DNA from: Erythrobacter ani
GTDB taxonomy: Bacteria; Pseudomonadota; Alphaproteobacteria; Sphingomonadales; Sphingomonadaceae
Assembly (NCBI RefSeq): GCF_019204025.1
Contig: NZ_JAGSPB010000002.1
Span: 124,001-188,000, forward strand
DNA length: 64,000 bases
Direction: 5' to 3'
Shown: piece by piece, positions 33,157-42,222 of the stretch
Position numbering within the stretch: the stretch's first letter is position 1
Layout of the letters: every line of letters begins with the position of its first letter
Position numbers and translations under genes: made by a program
Notes under the pieces: generated by a model
The model's input: only the letters and a program-made list of their open reading frames with translations
Database searches by the model: none
Told to the model about the DNA's origin: nothing

Positions 33157-33756
33157 ATGGCTAACGCAAAAAAGCAATCCTTTCATCATGGGAATTTGCG
33201 AGAGGCGATCCTCGAAGCATCGCTGGAGATTCTCGATGAAGATGGTGCCGATGCGATTACTATCAGGGAAGTAGCCCGGCGCACCGGGGTTTCGCATGCT
33301 GCACCAGTCAACCATTTCAAAGATCGCGAAGCGTTGCTTACCGAAGTGGCCCTTGGCTTGTATGCTGAATTGTCCCAAGCGGTATCTGAAAAGATTGATG
33401 AAGGTTCTGGTAGCGGGCTTGAGCGGGTGGAGGCATTTGCGTTCGCTCTGATCAGCTACGGGATCGCAAGGCCGCACCGTTACCGAATGTTGTGGCGCCA
33501 TGACCTGATCGATACCAAAGATCGAAGGCTGGCGATGCTGGCTGACGGCCTTTACGATCGATTAGTCGAAGAAATTGGGGTCGCCAGATCGGATGGGGAT
33601 TTCGACAACCATACTGTCGCTATCGGCTTGTGGTCGATGGCTCATGGATATGTTTCGCTGAGATTGGATGGGAACTTTGAGGCAGCCCGCGACGAAATGA
33701 GCGGTGAAACGCGTCAAGAGGCGATTGTTCGGGCATTCTTGCGATCACTCAACTGA
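33157..33756 (+). CDS. TetR/AcrR-family transcriptional regulator
   Basis: 199 residues from ATG 33157. The N-terminal HTH is clear: HHGNLREAILEASLEILDEDGADAITIREVARRTGVSHAAPVNHFKDREALLTEVALGLYAEL. The C-terminal ligand domain (FAFALISYGIARPHRYRMLWRHDLIDTKD ... VAIGLWSMAHGYVSLRLDGNF) is of the TetR_C group common in lipid or aromatic metabolism regulators. It is the only obvious DNA-binding regulator in the island and is the natural candidate to bind the five palindromes. No palindrome lies directly before its own gene. Confidence 0.9.
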   Translation: MANAKKQSFHHGNLREAILEASLEILDEDGADAITIREVARRTGVSHAAPVNHFKDREALLTEVALGLYAELSQAVSEKIDEGSGSGLERVEAFAFALISYGIARPHRYRMLWRHDLIDTKDRRLAMLADGLYDRLVEEIGVARSDGDFDNHTVAIGLWSMAHGYVSLRLDGNFEAARDEMSGETRQEAIVRAFLRSLN

Positions 33757-33881
33757 TTTGATTATTCCATTTGAGACAGCGAAAAACCATGCGTGCGGGT
33801 GATCTCTTTTGCACCCCCTTTCGAATACAGACCGGATAAGTCTGGCGTGCATGGGGCCGCGTGTTGTCATGGTCCGAGGGC

Positions 33882-34955
33882 TTATCGGATTCCAATAAGC
33901 GCCGATATCGCATTCGCAATCACATCTGGATCGGTTTGACTAGCAATCTCGCCAACCGTGATTTCCAGTTCGCAGTTGGTGCTATTTGGGGCCTGCCAGA
34001 AATTGTCGGAAAGCCATACCTTGTGCGATGCGGCGATTGCATCACGGCGCGAGCGAGCTTGATCGACCCCGAACGGAAGAGGCACGCGAAACATGTTGAC
34101 GTGCGGCGGATGGGGACTGGTGACGCATCCGTTCTGAGCGACAATAGCTTGAGCCAGTTGGTGCGCAACTTCGACATACCTTTCCATCTGGGGTAAATGA
34201 TATCGCAATCCTCGAAGTGCATCAGCAGCCTGTGGCTCGCTGTTTACCAGCGCACCGCCATGACGAACTCGCCAAATGCAGGCCTGATCGATGAACTCTC
34301 TGGAACCCATTAAGGCAGCGCCGCTGCTCGCACCGAGGTCTTTGTACAGCGAAACATACAGCGAAGAGCATCCGTGGACGATTTCTGCATAAGTACGGTT
34401 GTCGTAGAATGGCCGACACCCCCAAATGCGCGCGCCATCAATATGCAGCGGCTTCCCAACTCCCGACGTGGCACGCTTTATCGCCTGCAATTCATCCCAC
34501 GTTGGCAATGCTCCGCCATTGTGCCGCTGTGGCAACTCAAGAAATGCAAAAGCCGCCGAATCTGGCAAATCGCTCGCGAGCACAGTCCGATTCCAGCTAC
34601 CCATTTCGACGGCTTCGAGGCCTAGTATATGCCGATAAGCTTCTGCTTCGTGTAGCAACAAGTGTGAAGTTGGGTGCAGGGCCGCCCTTGAGCCTTCTGT
34701 TGCCTGCATAAATATGCGCGCAGCCACGAGCTGTGCCATGGTACCACTCGGGAACCAGAGAGCAGACTCGAATTCGAAAAGCTCGCTAAGATTGGTTTCC
34801 AAATCGCGGGTACAATCAATCGGCAAGCTGACAGTTGCGTGCGCTTCGCCTTCGTGGGACTGTTCGTAACGATGATAGGGAAACGAGAGATCAACCGAGC
34901 AACTACGCTTTAGCCGTTCTCGACCTTCAGAGCCGCTTTGTGTTGATGAAACCAT
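33882..34955 (-). CDS. Beta-eliminating lyase / threonine aldolase-like PLP enzyme
   Basis: 357 residues. Fold type I with the Schiff-base Lys in SLYVSLYKDLGASSGAALMGS, the aldolase-type SGTMAQLVAARIFMQ, KPLHIDGARIWG with cofactor-binding Asp, and HVNMFRVPLP near the C-terminus. Typical of the aromatic amino acid beta-eliminating lyase/threonine aldolase family (low-specificity L- or D-threonine aldolase related). Substrate unknown. It is convergent with the tetR gene. Confidence 0.85.
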   Translation of the reverse strand: MVSSTQSGSEGRERLKRSCSVDLSFPYHRYEQSHEGEAHATVSLPIDCTRDLETNLSELFEFESALWFPSGTMAQLVAARIFMQATEGSRAALHPTSHLLLHEAEAYRHILGLEAVEMGSWNRTVLASDLPDSAAFAFLELPQRHNGGALPTWDELQAIKRATSGVGKPLHIDGARIWGCRPFYDNRTYAEIVHGCSSLYVSLYKDLGASSGAALMGSREFIDQACIWRVRHGGALVNSEPQAADALRGLRYHLPQMERYVEVAHQLAQAIVAQNGCVTSPHPPHVNMFRVPLPFGVDQARSRRDAIAASHKVWLSDNFWQAPNSTNCELEITVGEIASQTDPDVIANAISALIGIR

Positions 34956-35314
34956 TGAAAAGAGGGCCCTGTCTAATCATAATCGACGCCACGCTGACTT
35001 GATATCAATGATCAACGCCGCGGCGAGCGTGCAGGTCATTGGAAACCGCACAAACGTGGTCCTTGTCGCTTCGGACCTGTTGAAGAACTGCATGCAAAAT
35101 CCACGACCAACAAGCCAGCTTCCAAACCATGCAACCAAGCCTCTCAGATTGAAGCTGCTGTCCTCTGAAGATCTCAGTAAGCTGGTTGGGTAATGCCAGC
35201 CAGAACAGCGCCGACGGACATCACTTGCGCAGAGCTGGTCGAAAGCTCCAGAAACACTCTCGCCATCTACATCGATATTGTGGAATCTGTTTTGATCGAC
35301 CTTGTTTATCTCCG
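34956..35314. other. Spacer without a supported gene
   Basis: About 360 bases inside the island. One minus-strand frame is open over most of it (ending ... FGSWLVGRGFCMQFFNRS) but has no plausible start and no recognised similarity; it may be a gene remnant. No operator copy or terminator seen. Confidence 0.4.
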
Positions 35315-35749
35315 CTACGCGTCTCGCGAACGATCATTCCCTGCGAGACTTCCCGCGAATGCAGCGAAGGTAAATAAAGCGGCCACTGCGCCCATCACAT
35401 AGACTGCAATCACTGTTGCGTTGAGGCCGAATATGATTTTGACGCTACCATCAGCATAGGTCGTCGATCCGCCATAGATATCACGCAAGAGATATGCACC
35501 AACGAAAGCAGCAGAGATCACTAGTCCGATCAGGGAAGCTGCCCGAATGCGGGCACCAAACCACACAAGCCAGAGTCCGATCGCTGCGAGTGTTGTATTG
35601 GTGAGCAATTGCCAAACTTCGTGCAATCGCGCGTGCGGTGTCCAGTCTGGGTTGAAGACATGCGTGTCGTTGACCTCAAGATAGGGGATCAATAGCCCAA
35701 TCACGAGAAATCCGATTGTCGCGGCGATCTTGGCGGTGAATTGAGTAAT
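35315..35749 (-). CDS. Small multi-pass membrane protein, apparently with ATT start
   Basis: 144 residues if translation starts at ATT 35749, which is preceded by a perfect AGGAGG with 5-base spacing (35760-35755). The next in-frame candidate, GTG 35704, would cut the first TM helix (IAATIGFLVIGLLIPYL) and has no ribosome site. Four TM helices are seen, with the loop NDTHVFNPDWTPHARLHEVWQLL conserved-looking in related hypothetical membrane proteins. Either a rare ATT initiation or an ATG-to-ATT mutation. Function unknown. Confidence 0.65.
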   Translation of the reverse strand: MTQFTAKIAATIGFLVIGLLIPYLEVNDTHVFNPDWTPHARLHEVWQLLTNTTLAAIGLWLVWFGARIRAASLIGLVISAAFVGAYLLRDIYGGSTTYADGSVKIIFGLNATVIAVYVMGAVAALFTFAAFAGSLAGNDRSRDA

Positions 35750-35870
35750 GTTTTCCTCCTGAAAATTGGCTTTCGTGAAACGAAACTGGTTCTGATTTGC
35801 CTTGTGTGCGCTAAAGGAGGGCGCACCTTCGTGTCCTTGAACGAGAGGACGAGAAGCAGGGCGATGCTCA

Positions 35871-36698
35871 TCAAGGGCCGTTCTGAGCAGGACAATTAGC
35901 CCCCGAATTGCTTAGCCAATCCTCGAGAATGCTCGCGGCAAGATGTGGCATTTGGATCGACGGCATATGACCAGCTCCGTCAATGATCCGAAGTTCGCCA
36001 CGAGGACACAGTCGAGCCATTTGACCCATCATCTCGGGTGATGATCCATTATCGCGGCCCCCCGCGATCATTAGCGTTGGCGCCACAATCATCTTCAGTT
36101 GCGCCGTTTGATCTTCGCGATCACGCAGCAACTTGAGTCCGGCGATAACGCTCTCGACCGAGGCCTTAGCCATATTGTCGGCCAGGAATTGCACAATGGG
36201 CTCAGGGGTTCCTTCTGGAAACAGACCAGCTGCAAAACGAGAAGTGAACCGCGCAACGCCTTGGCTACGCACGTCAGCTAGCTGACGATCTCTACGCTCT
36301 TTGCCGAAAGGCGTTTCCGCATGTGCGACAGTATTGAAAACAGTCAGTGAACGAAGACGCTGGGGCACTAAGGATGCCAGCTTGATGGCGACCATGCCGC
36401 CAAGTGATGCACCGACAATATGGGCGCGCTTGATATCAAGGTAATCAAGCAATCCGACGAGATCACATGCCAGCCGTTTCAGGGTATAGCTCTCATTGAG
36501 CGACCCTGTACTCCCCCCAAATCCTGTGAGATCGGGCAGGATGTATCGTCGGTTCGAGGACATCAGAGGCAGGATCGCTCGCCAGATCTCATGGGTCATT
36601 GGAAAGCCGTGGATCAGGATGACCGCTTCCCCATGATCCTCCCCACACTGCTGAAAAACGAGGTCTCCGTCTGGGAGCCTAAACTTCTTCATTGTCAC
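35871..36698 (-). CDS. Alpha/beta hydrolase
   Basis: 275 residues. Canonical fold: oxyanion HG in VILIHGFPMTHEIW, strand LPDLTGFGGS, nucleophile elbow VGASLGGMVAIKLA with Ser, acid region MIAGGRDNGSSP, and catalytic His in GAGHMPSIQMPHLAASILEDWL. Similar to 3-oxoadipate enol-lactonase/esterase-like enzymes, but the substrate cannot be fixed. Operator 2 lies 36 bp upstream of its start. Confidence 0.88.
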   Translation of the reverse strand: MTMKKFRLPDGDLVFQQCGEDHGEAVILIHGFPMTHEIWRAILPLMSSNRRYILPDLTGFGGSTGSLNESYTLKRLACDLVGLLDYLDIKRAHIVGASLGGMVAIKLASLVPQRLRSLTVFNTVAHAETPFGKERRDRQLADVRSQGVARFTSRFAAGLFPEGTPEPIVQFLADNMAKASVESVIAGLKLLRDREDQTAQLKMIVAPTLMIAGGRDNGSSPEMMGQMARLCPRGELRIIDGAGHMPSIQMPHLAASILEDWLSNSGANCPAQNGP

Positions 36699-36733
36699 AC
36701 TCAGATAACTCTAACGGGAAGATGATGCCGTAA

Positions 36734-36748
36734 ATTGACATTGTCAAT
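36734..36748. promoter_or_regulatory. Island operator 2
   Basis: ATTGAC-ATT-GTCAAT, a 6-3-6 perfect dyad extended by AA/AT on the sides. Placed 36 bp before the alpha/beta hydrolase. The remaining part of 36699-36968 holds no supported gene. Confidence 0.7.
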
Positions 36749-36968
36749 ATCGTTTTGCAGACACTCATGTCAATTCGCAGGCTAGGCGAGAGAAATCATG
36801 AGACCGTCGAGTCTGACAGGGTCGATTTGAAAACGAAGGTAGCAGTCGGAAACACTTCCTCGTCAAACTAGGTTTGTTTTAGCAAGTAGCTGGAGCAGAT
36901 GTTGGGCAACCTTCGAGTCAGACTGTGCCAAGGCTCAATCGTTCGAGCCCTTCATCAATTTAGCGCAG

Positions 36969-37592
36969 CTATTCGCCAAAGATCATCCCAACGGCAAAGA
37001 AGGCCATCATGCAGGCAGCGCTATAGCGGAAGAAAACCTCAACTTGGCGGAAATAATGCAATTTCGCACCTGAATGTGAAGCAACAATTGAAACTGCCAG
37101 ATTGGCAAGTGCTCCCAAAAGGCTGAACGGGAGCGCCAAGGCAAGAAATTGGAGCCAGACCGATCCTTCGGCTGGACTAATAAATTGAGGTAGGAACGAG
37201 AGGTAAAAGACACCGACTTTTGGGTCCAAGCCATTAGTCAGCATGCCATGGCGAAATGCTTGCCAGTTCGAATTCTGCATCAATTGATCGGCGTCGCTTG
37301 GTCTCACGGACTTGCTCAGCGTGTAAGCGAACCACAGCAGATAGAATGCGCCAAGGAGCTTGAGCCACGTGAACAGAACGGTCGAAAGCGCGACGATGGT
37401 AGTCAGCCCAATCATCGCAACAAAAATTTGGCCCTGGCATCCTGCCAGAATCCCAAGCACTGCAAATATGCCCAGTGTCGCGTTGCCAGCCGCATTTGCC
37501 GCCACAAAAGCCATATCAGATCTGGGAGGCAAATTGAGCGACACCGCTGCCAACAGGAACGGAATCCATGGTATCGGGATGAGCATATCCAC
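36969..37592 (-). CDS. LysE-family translocator
   Basis: 207 residues with six hydrophobic segments. LysE signature at the N-terminus (IPFLLAAVSLNLPPRSDMAFVAANAAGNATLGIFAVLGILAGCQ, where the family usually has PGP at the first loop; here it reads PPR). Then LKLLGAFYLLWFAYTL and FRHGMLTNGLDPKVGVFYLSFLPQFI. Such proteins export amino acids or homoserine lactones. The altered PGP motif may lower function. It follows the TSUP gene closely. Confidence 0.82.
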   Translation of the reverse strand: MDMLIPIPWIPFLLAAVSLNLPPRSDMAFVAANAAGNATLGIFAVLGILAGCQGQIFVAMIGLTTIVALSTVLFTWLKLLGAFYLLWFAYTLSKSVRPSDADQLMQNSNWQAFRHGMLTNGLDPKVGVFYLSFLPQFISPAEGSVWLQFLALALPFSLLGALANLAVSIVASHSGAKLHYFRQVEVFFRYSAACMMAFFAVGMIFGE

Positions 37593-37606
37593 GTGTCCGG
37601 CAGTCT

Positions 37607-38434
37607 CTACGCCATCGAACCAAAAAGAATGCGAGTCGCCACCGCGAAGAGCAAAAAAGCGAAGAGACGTTTTAACATAGGCCCATCCAGCGAGTGCGCC
37701 AATTTCACTCCGAGCGGCGCCATCGCAACGGTGATTGTTGAAATGAAGGCCAATGCCACCAGGTTGACGTATCCGAGTGAAAACGGTGGCAACCCATCAG
37801 CGCCATATCCGGCAACCGCAGCGGTCATCGCACCTGGCAAACCTATGACTAGTCCAAAGCCGGCAGCGGTTCCGACAGCTTGCTGCATTGCGCGGCCATA
37901 AACGGTCATTAGCGTCACGCCGAACACACCGCCGCCGATGCCCATTAGGCTGGATAAAGTGCCAATCGCGCCGCCAATGGCTGCACGCAAGGGGCCGCGC
38001 GGAAGATCATCGCCAAGTCTCCAGTCCGGTCGACCGAAGAACAACTGGGCAGACAAGATATAAGCGAGGATCGCAAATACGACTGCCAGTTGTGATCCAG
38101 TGAGCCCGCTCGCAGTAGCCTGGCCTGCAAAAGCACCAAAAACGATCCATGGCGACCAGGACTTCAACACCGCCCAGTCCACCGCTCCATGCTTGTGATG
38201 CCCCAAAACTGACCTTGTGGAGGTAAGTATCATCGTCGCGAGTGAGGTGGCCAATGCAGCATGCATCGCAGTTTGTTCATGACCCATTGCGACAAACACG
38301 AAGTAGAGCGCCGGCACGATGATGGCTCCGCCTCCGATACCGAAGAGGCCTGCCGCGATGCCCGCGACGATGCTTGTTCCAAGTAGAACCAAGACCAAGT
38401 CCAAGGGGCTTGCGAGGCCTTCGAACACCTTCAA
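37607..38434 (-). CDS. TSUP-family (TauE/SafE) membrane transporter
   Basis: 275 residues with about eight TM helices. Internal repeat of the family: AGIAAGLFGIGGGAIIVPALY in the first half and GTLSSLMGIGGGVFGVTLM in the second, both with the GIGGG motif. Members export sulfite, sulfoacetate or organosulfur anions, or take up related compounds. Part of a minus-strand run crotonase - TSUP - LysE below operator 3. Confidence 0.9.
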   Translation of the reverse strand: MKVFEGLASPLDLVLVLLGTSIVAGIAAGLFGIGGGAIIVPALYFVFVAMGHEQTAMHAALATSLATMILTSTRSVLGHHKHGAVDWAVLKSWSPWIVFGAFAGQATASGLTGSQLAVVFAILAYILSAQLFFGRPDWRLGDDLPRGPLRAAIGGAIGTLSSLMGIGGGVFGVTLMTVYGRAMQQAVGTAAGFGLVIGLPGAMTAAVAGYGADGLPPFSLGYVNLVALAFISTITVAMAPLGVKLAHSLDGPMLKRLFAFLLFAVATRILFGSMA

Positions 38435-38467
38435 TTCCAGAGTTGGAGGTAACTTGAGAGTCCAGGC

Positions 38468-39247
38468 TCAGAATGCTCCATGTCGACCGGTCCCATTAAC
38501 AAAGCTGTCAGCGCCCGAGAGTGTCTCGCCCGAAGCGATCGTCCGCAATCCATGACGAATTTCGTTCGCGATCGCCTCTTGCTCGCTAAGGTCCCATTGC
38601 TCGAACATCGATTGCCGGTCGCTACGAAGGCAGGTTTGGGGAAATGCGGACATTTGGTGCGCTAATGCGTAGGCCGTGCCAAGCGCTTTGCCGTCTTCGA
38701 CAAGCCGGTTAACCAAGCCGAATGCAAGCGCCTCTTCTCCGCTGATCCCGCGGCCGGTGAGGATCATATCGGCAGCTCTCGACTGGCCAATGAGTCGCGG
38801 GAGTCTTATTGTACCCAAATCCACCAGGGGAACGCCGAAGCGGCGGCAGTAGACACCAAATACTGCGGACCGTCCAGCAACGCGCATATCAGCCCAAAGA
38901 GCAAGTTCGAGTCCCCCAGCGACCGCGAACCCCTCAACAGCCGCAATCACAGGCTTTAGCAATCGCAAGCGGCTCGGCCCCATCGGCGCAAAATCACCAC
39001 TCTCAAGCACCGGTTTGCGTTCGCCTTGCGACAAGGCCTGAAGATCTGCGCCCGAACAGAATGTATCACCATCGCCGGAAAATACAGCGACGGACAGCGC
39101 GTCGTCGCGATCGAAAGTCTTGAACGCTTCGATCAGTTGTTCCGCCGTTTTTAAATCGACAGCGTTTCGACGTTCTGGGCGCCTGATCTTGATGGAGGCT
39201 ATCGAACCCGAAGTTTCATAGTCAACTGACAAAGCATTTTCTCCCAA
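38468..39247 (-). CDS. Enoyl-CoA hydratase/isomerase (crotonase) family protein
   Basis: 259 residues. Oxyanion-hole loops VFSGDGDTFCSGADLQALSQG and VEGFAVAGGLELALWADMRVAG, followed by RFGVPLVDLGTIRLPRLIGQSRAADMILTGRGISGEEALAFGLVNRLVEDG. The hydratase Glu pair is not complete (the second position reads VPLVDLGTIRL with Asp), so an isomerase or other crotonase activity is likely. First gene downstream of operator 3; a TATAAT lies on the minus strand next to the operator (39283-39278). Confidence 0.88.
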   Translation of the reverse strand: MGENALSVDYETSGSIASIKIRRPERRNAVDLKTAEQLIEAFKTFDRDDALSVAVFSGDGDTFCSGADLQALSQGERKPVLESGDFAPMGPSRLRLLKPVIAAVEGFAVAGGLELALWADMRVAGRSAVFGVYCRRFGVPLVDLGTIRLPRLIGQSRAADMILTGRGISGEEALAFGLVNRLVEDGKALGTAYALAHQMSAFPQTCLRSDRQSMFEQWDLSEQEAIANEIRHGLRTIASGETLSGADSFVNGTGRHGAF

Positions 39248-39277
39248 GCCTTTGGCGAAGAGAGGGCTATGAACAGC

Positions 39278-39298
39278 ATTATATTGACGATGTCAATT
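39278..39298 (-). promoter_or_regulatory. Island operator 3 overlapping a -10 box
   Basis: ATATTGAC-GAT-GTCAATTT at 39281-39298. On the minus strand the palindrome runs directly into TATAAT (39283-39278), 31 bp before the crotonase start. Binding here would block the promoter. Confidence 0.75.
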
Positions 39299-39317
39299 TA
39301 CGAGTTTTCTCAAACTC

Positions 39318-39875
39318 TCAGTTCCGTTGCGACCGTATCATGAACACCGAAGGTGAGGTGAAACGTGTTTGGCAGGGACGCCTTCGCGCTAATTCGACAG
39401 CACCTGCTAAGCTTGGCAGTTTTTTAAACTTATCATCTCTAGTGTTCCGAGTTACCGAGCGAATAGATGGGGCACTGCCGAAGCCCCGTTCCATCACGCG
39501 AAATCCAACATATTTCGCCAGCGATCCCACCAGAAAGGCGCGTTCGTCCAGGATGTCATGTCCCAGCAAATGCCCGAACCAATGATGCGCGGTTTCATGA
39601 GCAGAGCGGCGATATGCCCGACTGAAACCTGCTCCTTCGTCGGGTTCGGCTCTAAACGCCAAGCGGGCCGACACCTGAATGATTTGTGGAAACGCAAAGC
39701 CGGTGCAGCCAGTCAGCGAAGAGCGTTCCGTACTCGCTATCGAGAGAGCGCGCAGGCGCAGGAGCGAGGCGAGGGATAAGTCTCTCGCCAGGAGCATCGC
39801 GTTCAGCAATGGGCGGTCTTTTCGGTCAACTTGATCCTCAATTTCAATGGCTTGGATGATCGAGGCTTCGTACAA
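39318..39875 (-). pseudogene. Remnant of an M1-type metallopeptidase
   Basis: Residues 63-135 of this frame (FPQIIQVSARLAFRAEP ... RRSAHETAHHWFGHLLGHDILDERAFLVGSLAKYVGFRVMERGFG) resemble the catalytic core of M1 aminopeptidases: HETAH is the HExxH motif. The downstream Glu ligand expected in (V)E-x-LA-x-Y is Gly (VGSLAKY). N-terminal and C-terminal domains, several hundred residues, are missing. I regard it as a truncated, inactivated gene. It has no ribosome site. Confidence 0.55.
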
Positions 39876-40077
39876 CGATGCCGATCAGATCAGGCTGATG
39901 GTGATCAAATGTAAAGGTGGGGGACCCTGGCAAAACTGCAACAAGCCACGCTTGGCAAACACTAAACACTTGGTTTCAGTCACTGGCACATGCCTCCGAA
40001 CAGGAGGGTAGGACGAGCCTCTTCGAGTTCTACTGTAAAGCCAGCTTTTCAATATGGAAATGATGCTTGACATCCAA

Positions 40078-40094
40078 TATTTACGATGTCAATT
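40078..40094. promoter_or_regulatory. Island operator 4
   Basis: ATTTAC-GAT-GTCAAT: one mismatch in the left half of the TTGAC-N3-GTCAA motif. It lies 40 bp before the small membrane protein gene (40134). A further half-site TTGACATCC is 14 bases to the left. The rest of 39876-40133 holds no supported gene. Confidence 0.6.
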
Positions 40095-40133
40095 TTGATT
40101 TTGCGATCCATATTGTTCAGGAGAGTTTTCGAA

Positions 40134-40373
40134 ATGACAATTCTAGATACGATAAAGAGCTGCACAATCGACCGAGCGAAGCGGGATCCTACGGCCACAT
40201 TCATCGCGATAGTTTTCGCAGGACTGTACCTCGCGATTTTGCCAATCAATTCGTTTGTTGCTCAAATTGTCGAGGCAAGCACAAGGCAAAGCCTCCCATA
40301 CGTTTTCACTGCGATAGGCCTTCTTTTCGTGGTTGTTCACATCGGCATGCGGCGTCTTCGCCAATGTTCGTGA
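40134..40373 (+). CDS. Small membrane protein
   Basis: 79 residues from ATG 40134 behind CAGGAGAG. Two TM helices (ATFIAIVFAGLYLAILPINSFVA and LPYVFTAIGLLFVVVHIGM) with a charged loop. No family recognised. First gene after operator 4 and probably co-transcribed with the secreted hydrolase 75 bases downstream. Confidence 0.6.
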   Translation: MTILDTIKSCTIDRAKRDPTATFIAIVFAGLYLAILPINSFVAQIVEASTRQSLPYVFTAIGLLFVVVHIGMRRLRQCS

Positions 40374-40448
40374 GCTCGCTCTGCAGTCGTTTTGCGCGAG
40401 GTCCTCAGAGACTGCGACCGCCTCCACTTACAATCTCAGGACAGGATC

Positions 40449-42173
40449 ATGCGAAACCTCTATTTGTCGCTCATTTTTATCCTTGCGATCGTCACGTCAC
40501 CTGCCCTCGCTAGCGATACGCCAAGCGCCGCTGGCACCTGGTATGGAGAGATCGAAGCGGGAGCAAACCGCGTCGAGGTGATTGTAAAGATCGTCGCTGA
40601 CCAACTGAGCGAGGGGCACGGAACTCTCGAAACTCCGGGGCAAGTTGGTAGTTCGCCTCTGCCGCTCACATCGCTTGAGACTGGGGACAATCGACTGACT
40701 TTTTTGGTGCCCTCAATAGCGGCTGGATTCGAGGGTGAATGGTCGGAGGACGGGCAGTCCTGGGAAGGTATATGGACGCAATCAGGAATGAGAGTTCCGC
40801 TCATTCTCAAAGCCGGACTGCCGTTTGCTTCAGCAAGTTTTCCCGGCATTGACGGAGTATGGAACGGGCATGTCGAACGACAGGGTCATGCCGTACGCTT
40901 CATCCTCCGCTTCGCCACGTCGGATTTGGGAACGAGAGGCTCCTTCGAGGCACCCACCTTCGGACTCAGGAATCTGGCAATTGCTGACCTCAAATTCAGC
41001 GACGATATGGTAGAGTTCGTTGTTAGTGCGACCGGTGGGGCGTTTTCCGGCACCATCGATGTCGAGGCCGGCCTTATGGAGGGGGACTGGGCCTTCCCGG
41101 GTCAGCCGGTAACAGCCATCATCTTTGTCCGGGAAGCCGAAGACGGTTCGTCACCCAAAGCGGCCAGCAAGACTCAGCCGACGAATAGTTCGCGACTGTT
41201 CATCGAAGAGGAGATTGCCTTTGCCAGTACACAAAGTGATGTGACGCTGGCGGGTGCAATAACACTTCCCGAAGGCGGTGGGCCATTTCCGGCTGCAATA
41301 TTGTTGACGGGGTCCGGCCCCCAAGACCGTGATCAAACCCTTTATGGCCACAAACCCTTTAGGGTAATCGCCGAGTATTTGGCACGACGCGGAATCGCGG
41401 TCTTGAGGTATGACGATCGCGGTTTTGCGAGATCCACCGGCGACTTTATGTCTGCAACCTCGGCCGACTTTGCAGAAGACGCTCTTTCCGCTGTCGCATA
41501 CTTGAAGCGACGGGGGGACATTGATCCCCAAGCTATCGGCCTGATTGGCCATAGCGAAGGAGCAGTTGTGGGTAACCTTGCAGCACTGAAAAGTGACGAC
41601 ACAAGCTTTTTTATAATGCTCGGGGCTCCTGGAATTGACTTTATTGAAGTGCAATTAGGCCAGAGACGCGTCATGGCCATTAACGCCGGCTTTCCCGAAG
41701 CGGCAGTGATCGCTTCGGAACCAGATATCCGTTCGTTTTACGAGGAGATCAGGAATGCTCCCAATAAGGGGGGCGCTGCAGAGAAAGCGCGCGAGCTACT
41801 CACGCCTGATCTGCTCGTAGCGCTCGGCGGAAACGAGGCGATGCGGGATCGGGCGGTTTCGCAGTTCTCGCGAGACTGGTTCAGATTTCTTCTCAATTAC
41901 GACCCGCGTTCTTCGCTTTCACGTCTAAGAATACCGGTTTTGGCACTCGCCGGCAGTCTTGACCAGCAGGTCATACCGGGCCCAAACCTTGGTGGCATAG
42001 GGACAGCGCTCGCGAGCAATTCGGATGCAACCGTGGAGCAGATTGACGGTCTGAATCACATGTTCCAAACCGCAACGACCGGTAACATGGCGGAGTATGC
42101 TCAGTTGGACGAAGCTATTTCGCCCGTTGCGCTTGAACGGATAAGCGATTGGATTTCTGCGCGTTTCAAGTGA
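40449..42173 (+). CDS. Secreted alpha/beta hydrolase with N-terminal beta domains
   Basis: 574 residues from ATG 40449, which has AGGACAGG upstream. Signal peptide MRNLYLSLIFILAIVTSPALA. Residues 22-250 form two related beta-rich repeats (GTWYGEIEAGANRVEVIVKI... and GVWNGHVERQGHAVRFILRF...), then an alpha/beta hydrolase: PAAILLTGSGPQDRDQ, YDDRGFARSTGDF, nucleophile IGHSEGAVVGNLAAL, ALAGSLDQQV with the acid, and GLNHMFQ with the His. This architecture is annotated as alpha/beta hydrolase or acyl-CoA thioester hydrolase/BAAT-like in sphingomonads. Likely a periplasmic esterase. Confidence 0.88.
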   Translation: MRNLYLSLIFILAIVTSPALASDTPSAAGTWYGEIEAGANRVEVIVKIVADQLSEGHGTLETPGQVGSSPLPLTSLETGDNRLTFLVPSIAAGFEGEWSEDGQSWEGIWTQSGMRVPLILKAGLPFASASFPGIDGVWNGHVERQGHAVRFILRFATSDLGTRGSFEAPTFGLRNLAIADLKFSDDMVEFVVSATGGAFSGTIDVEAGLMEGDWAFPGQPVTAIIFVREAEDGSSPKAASKTQPTNSSRLFIEEEIAFASTQSDVTLAGAITLPEGGGPFPAAILLTGSGPQDRDQTLYGHKPFRVIAEYLARRGIAVLRYDDRGFARSTGDFMSATSADFAEDALSAVAYLKRRGDIDPQAIGLIGHSEGAVVGNLAALKSDDTSFFIMLGAPGIDFIEVQLGQRRVMAINAGFPEAAVIASEPDIRSFYEEIRNAPNKGGAAEKARELLTPDLLVALGGNEAMRDRAVSQFSRDWFRFLLNYDPRSSLSRLRIPVLALAGSLDQQVIPGPNLGGIGTALASNSDATVEQIDGLNHMFQTATTGNMAEYAQLDEAISPVALERISDWISARFK

Positions 42174-42222
42174 TCAACGCAGCATACAATCCCTCACTAA
42201 AGCTACGTTGTTCAGGGAGTGA

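Noticed and set aside
34999..35402. Short plus-strand frames in the island spacer
   Set aside because: No ribosome sites, no domain features, and the last one overlaps the membrane protein gene.
39885..40073. Short minus-strand frame before operator 4
   Set aside because: Its start lies in the operator region, composition is not protein-like and no ribosome site is present.
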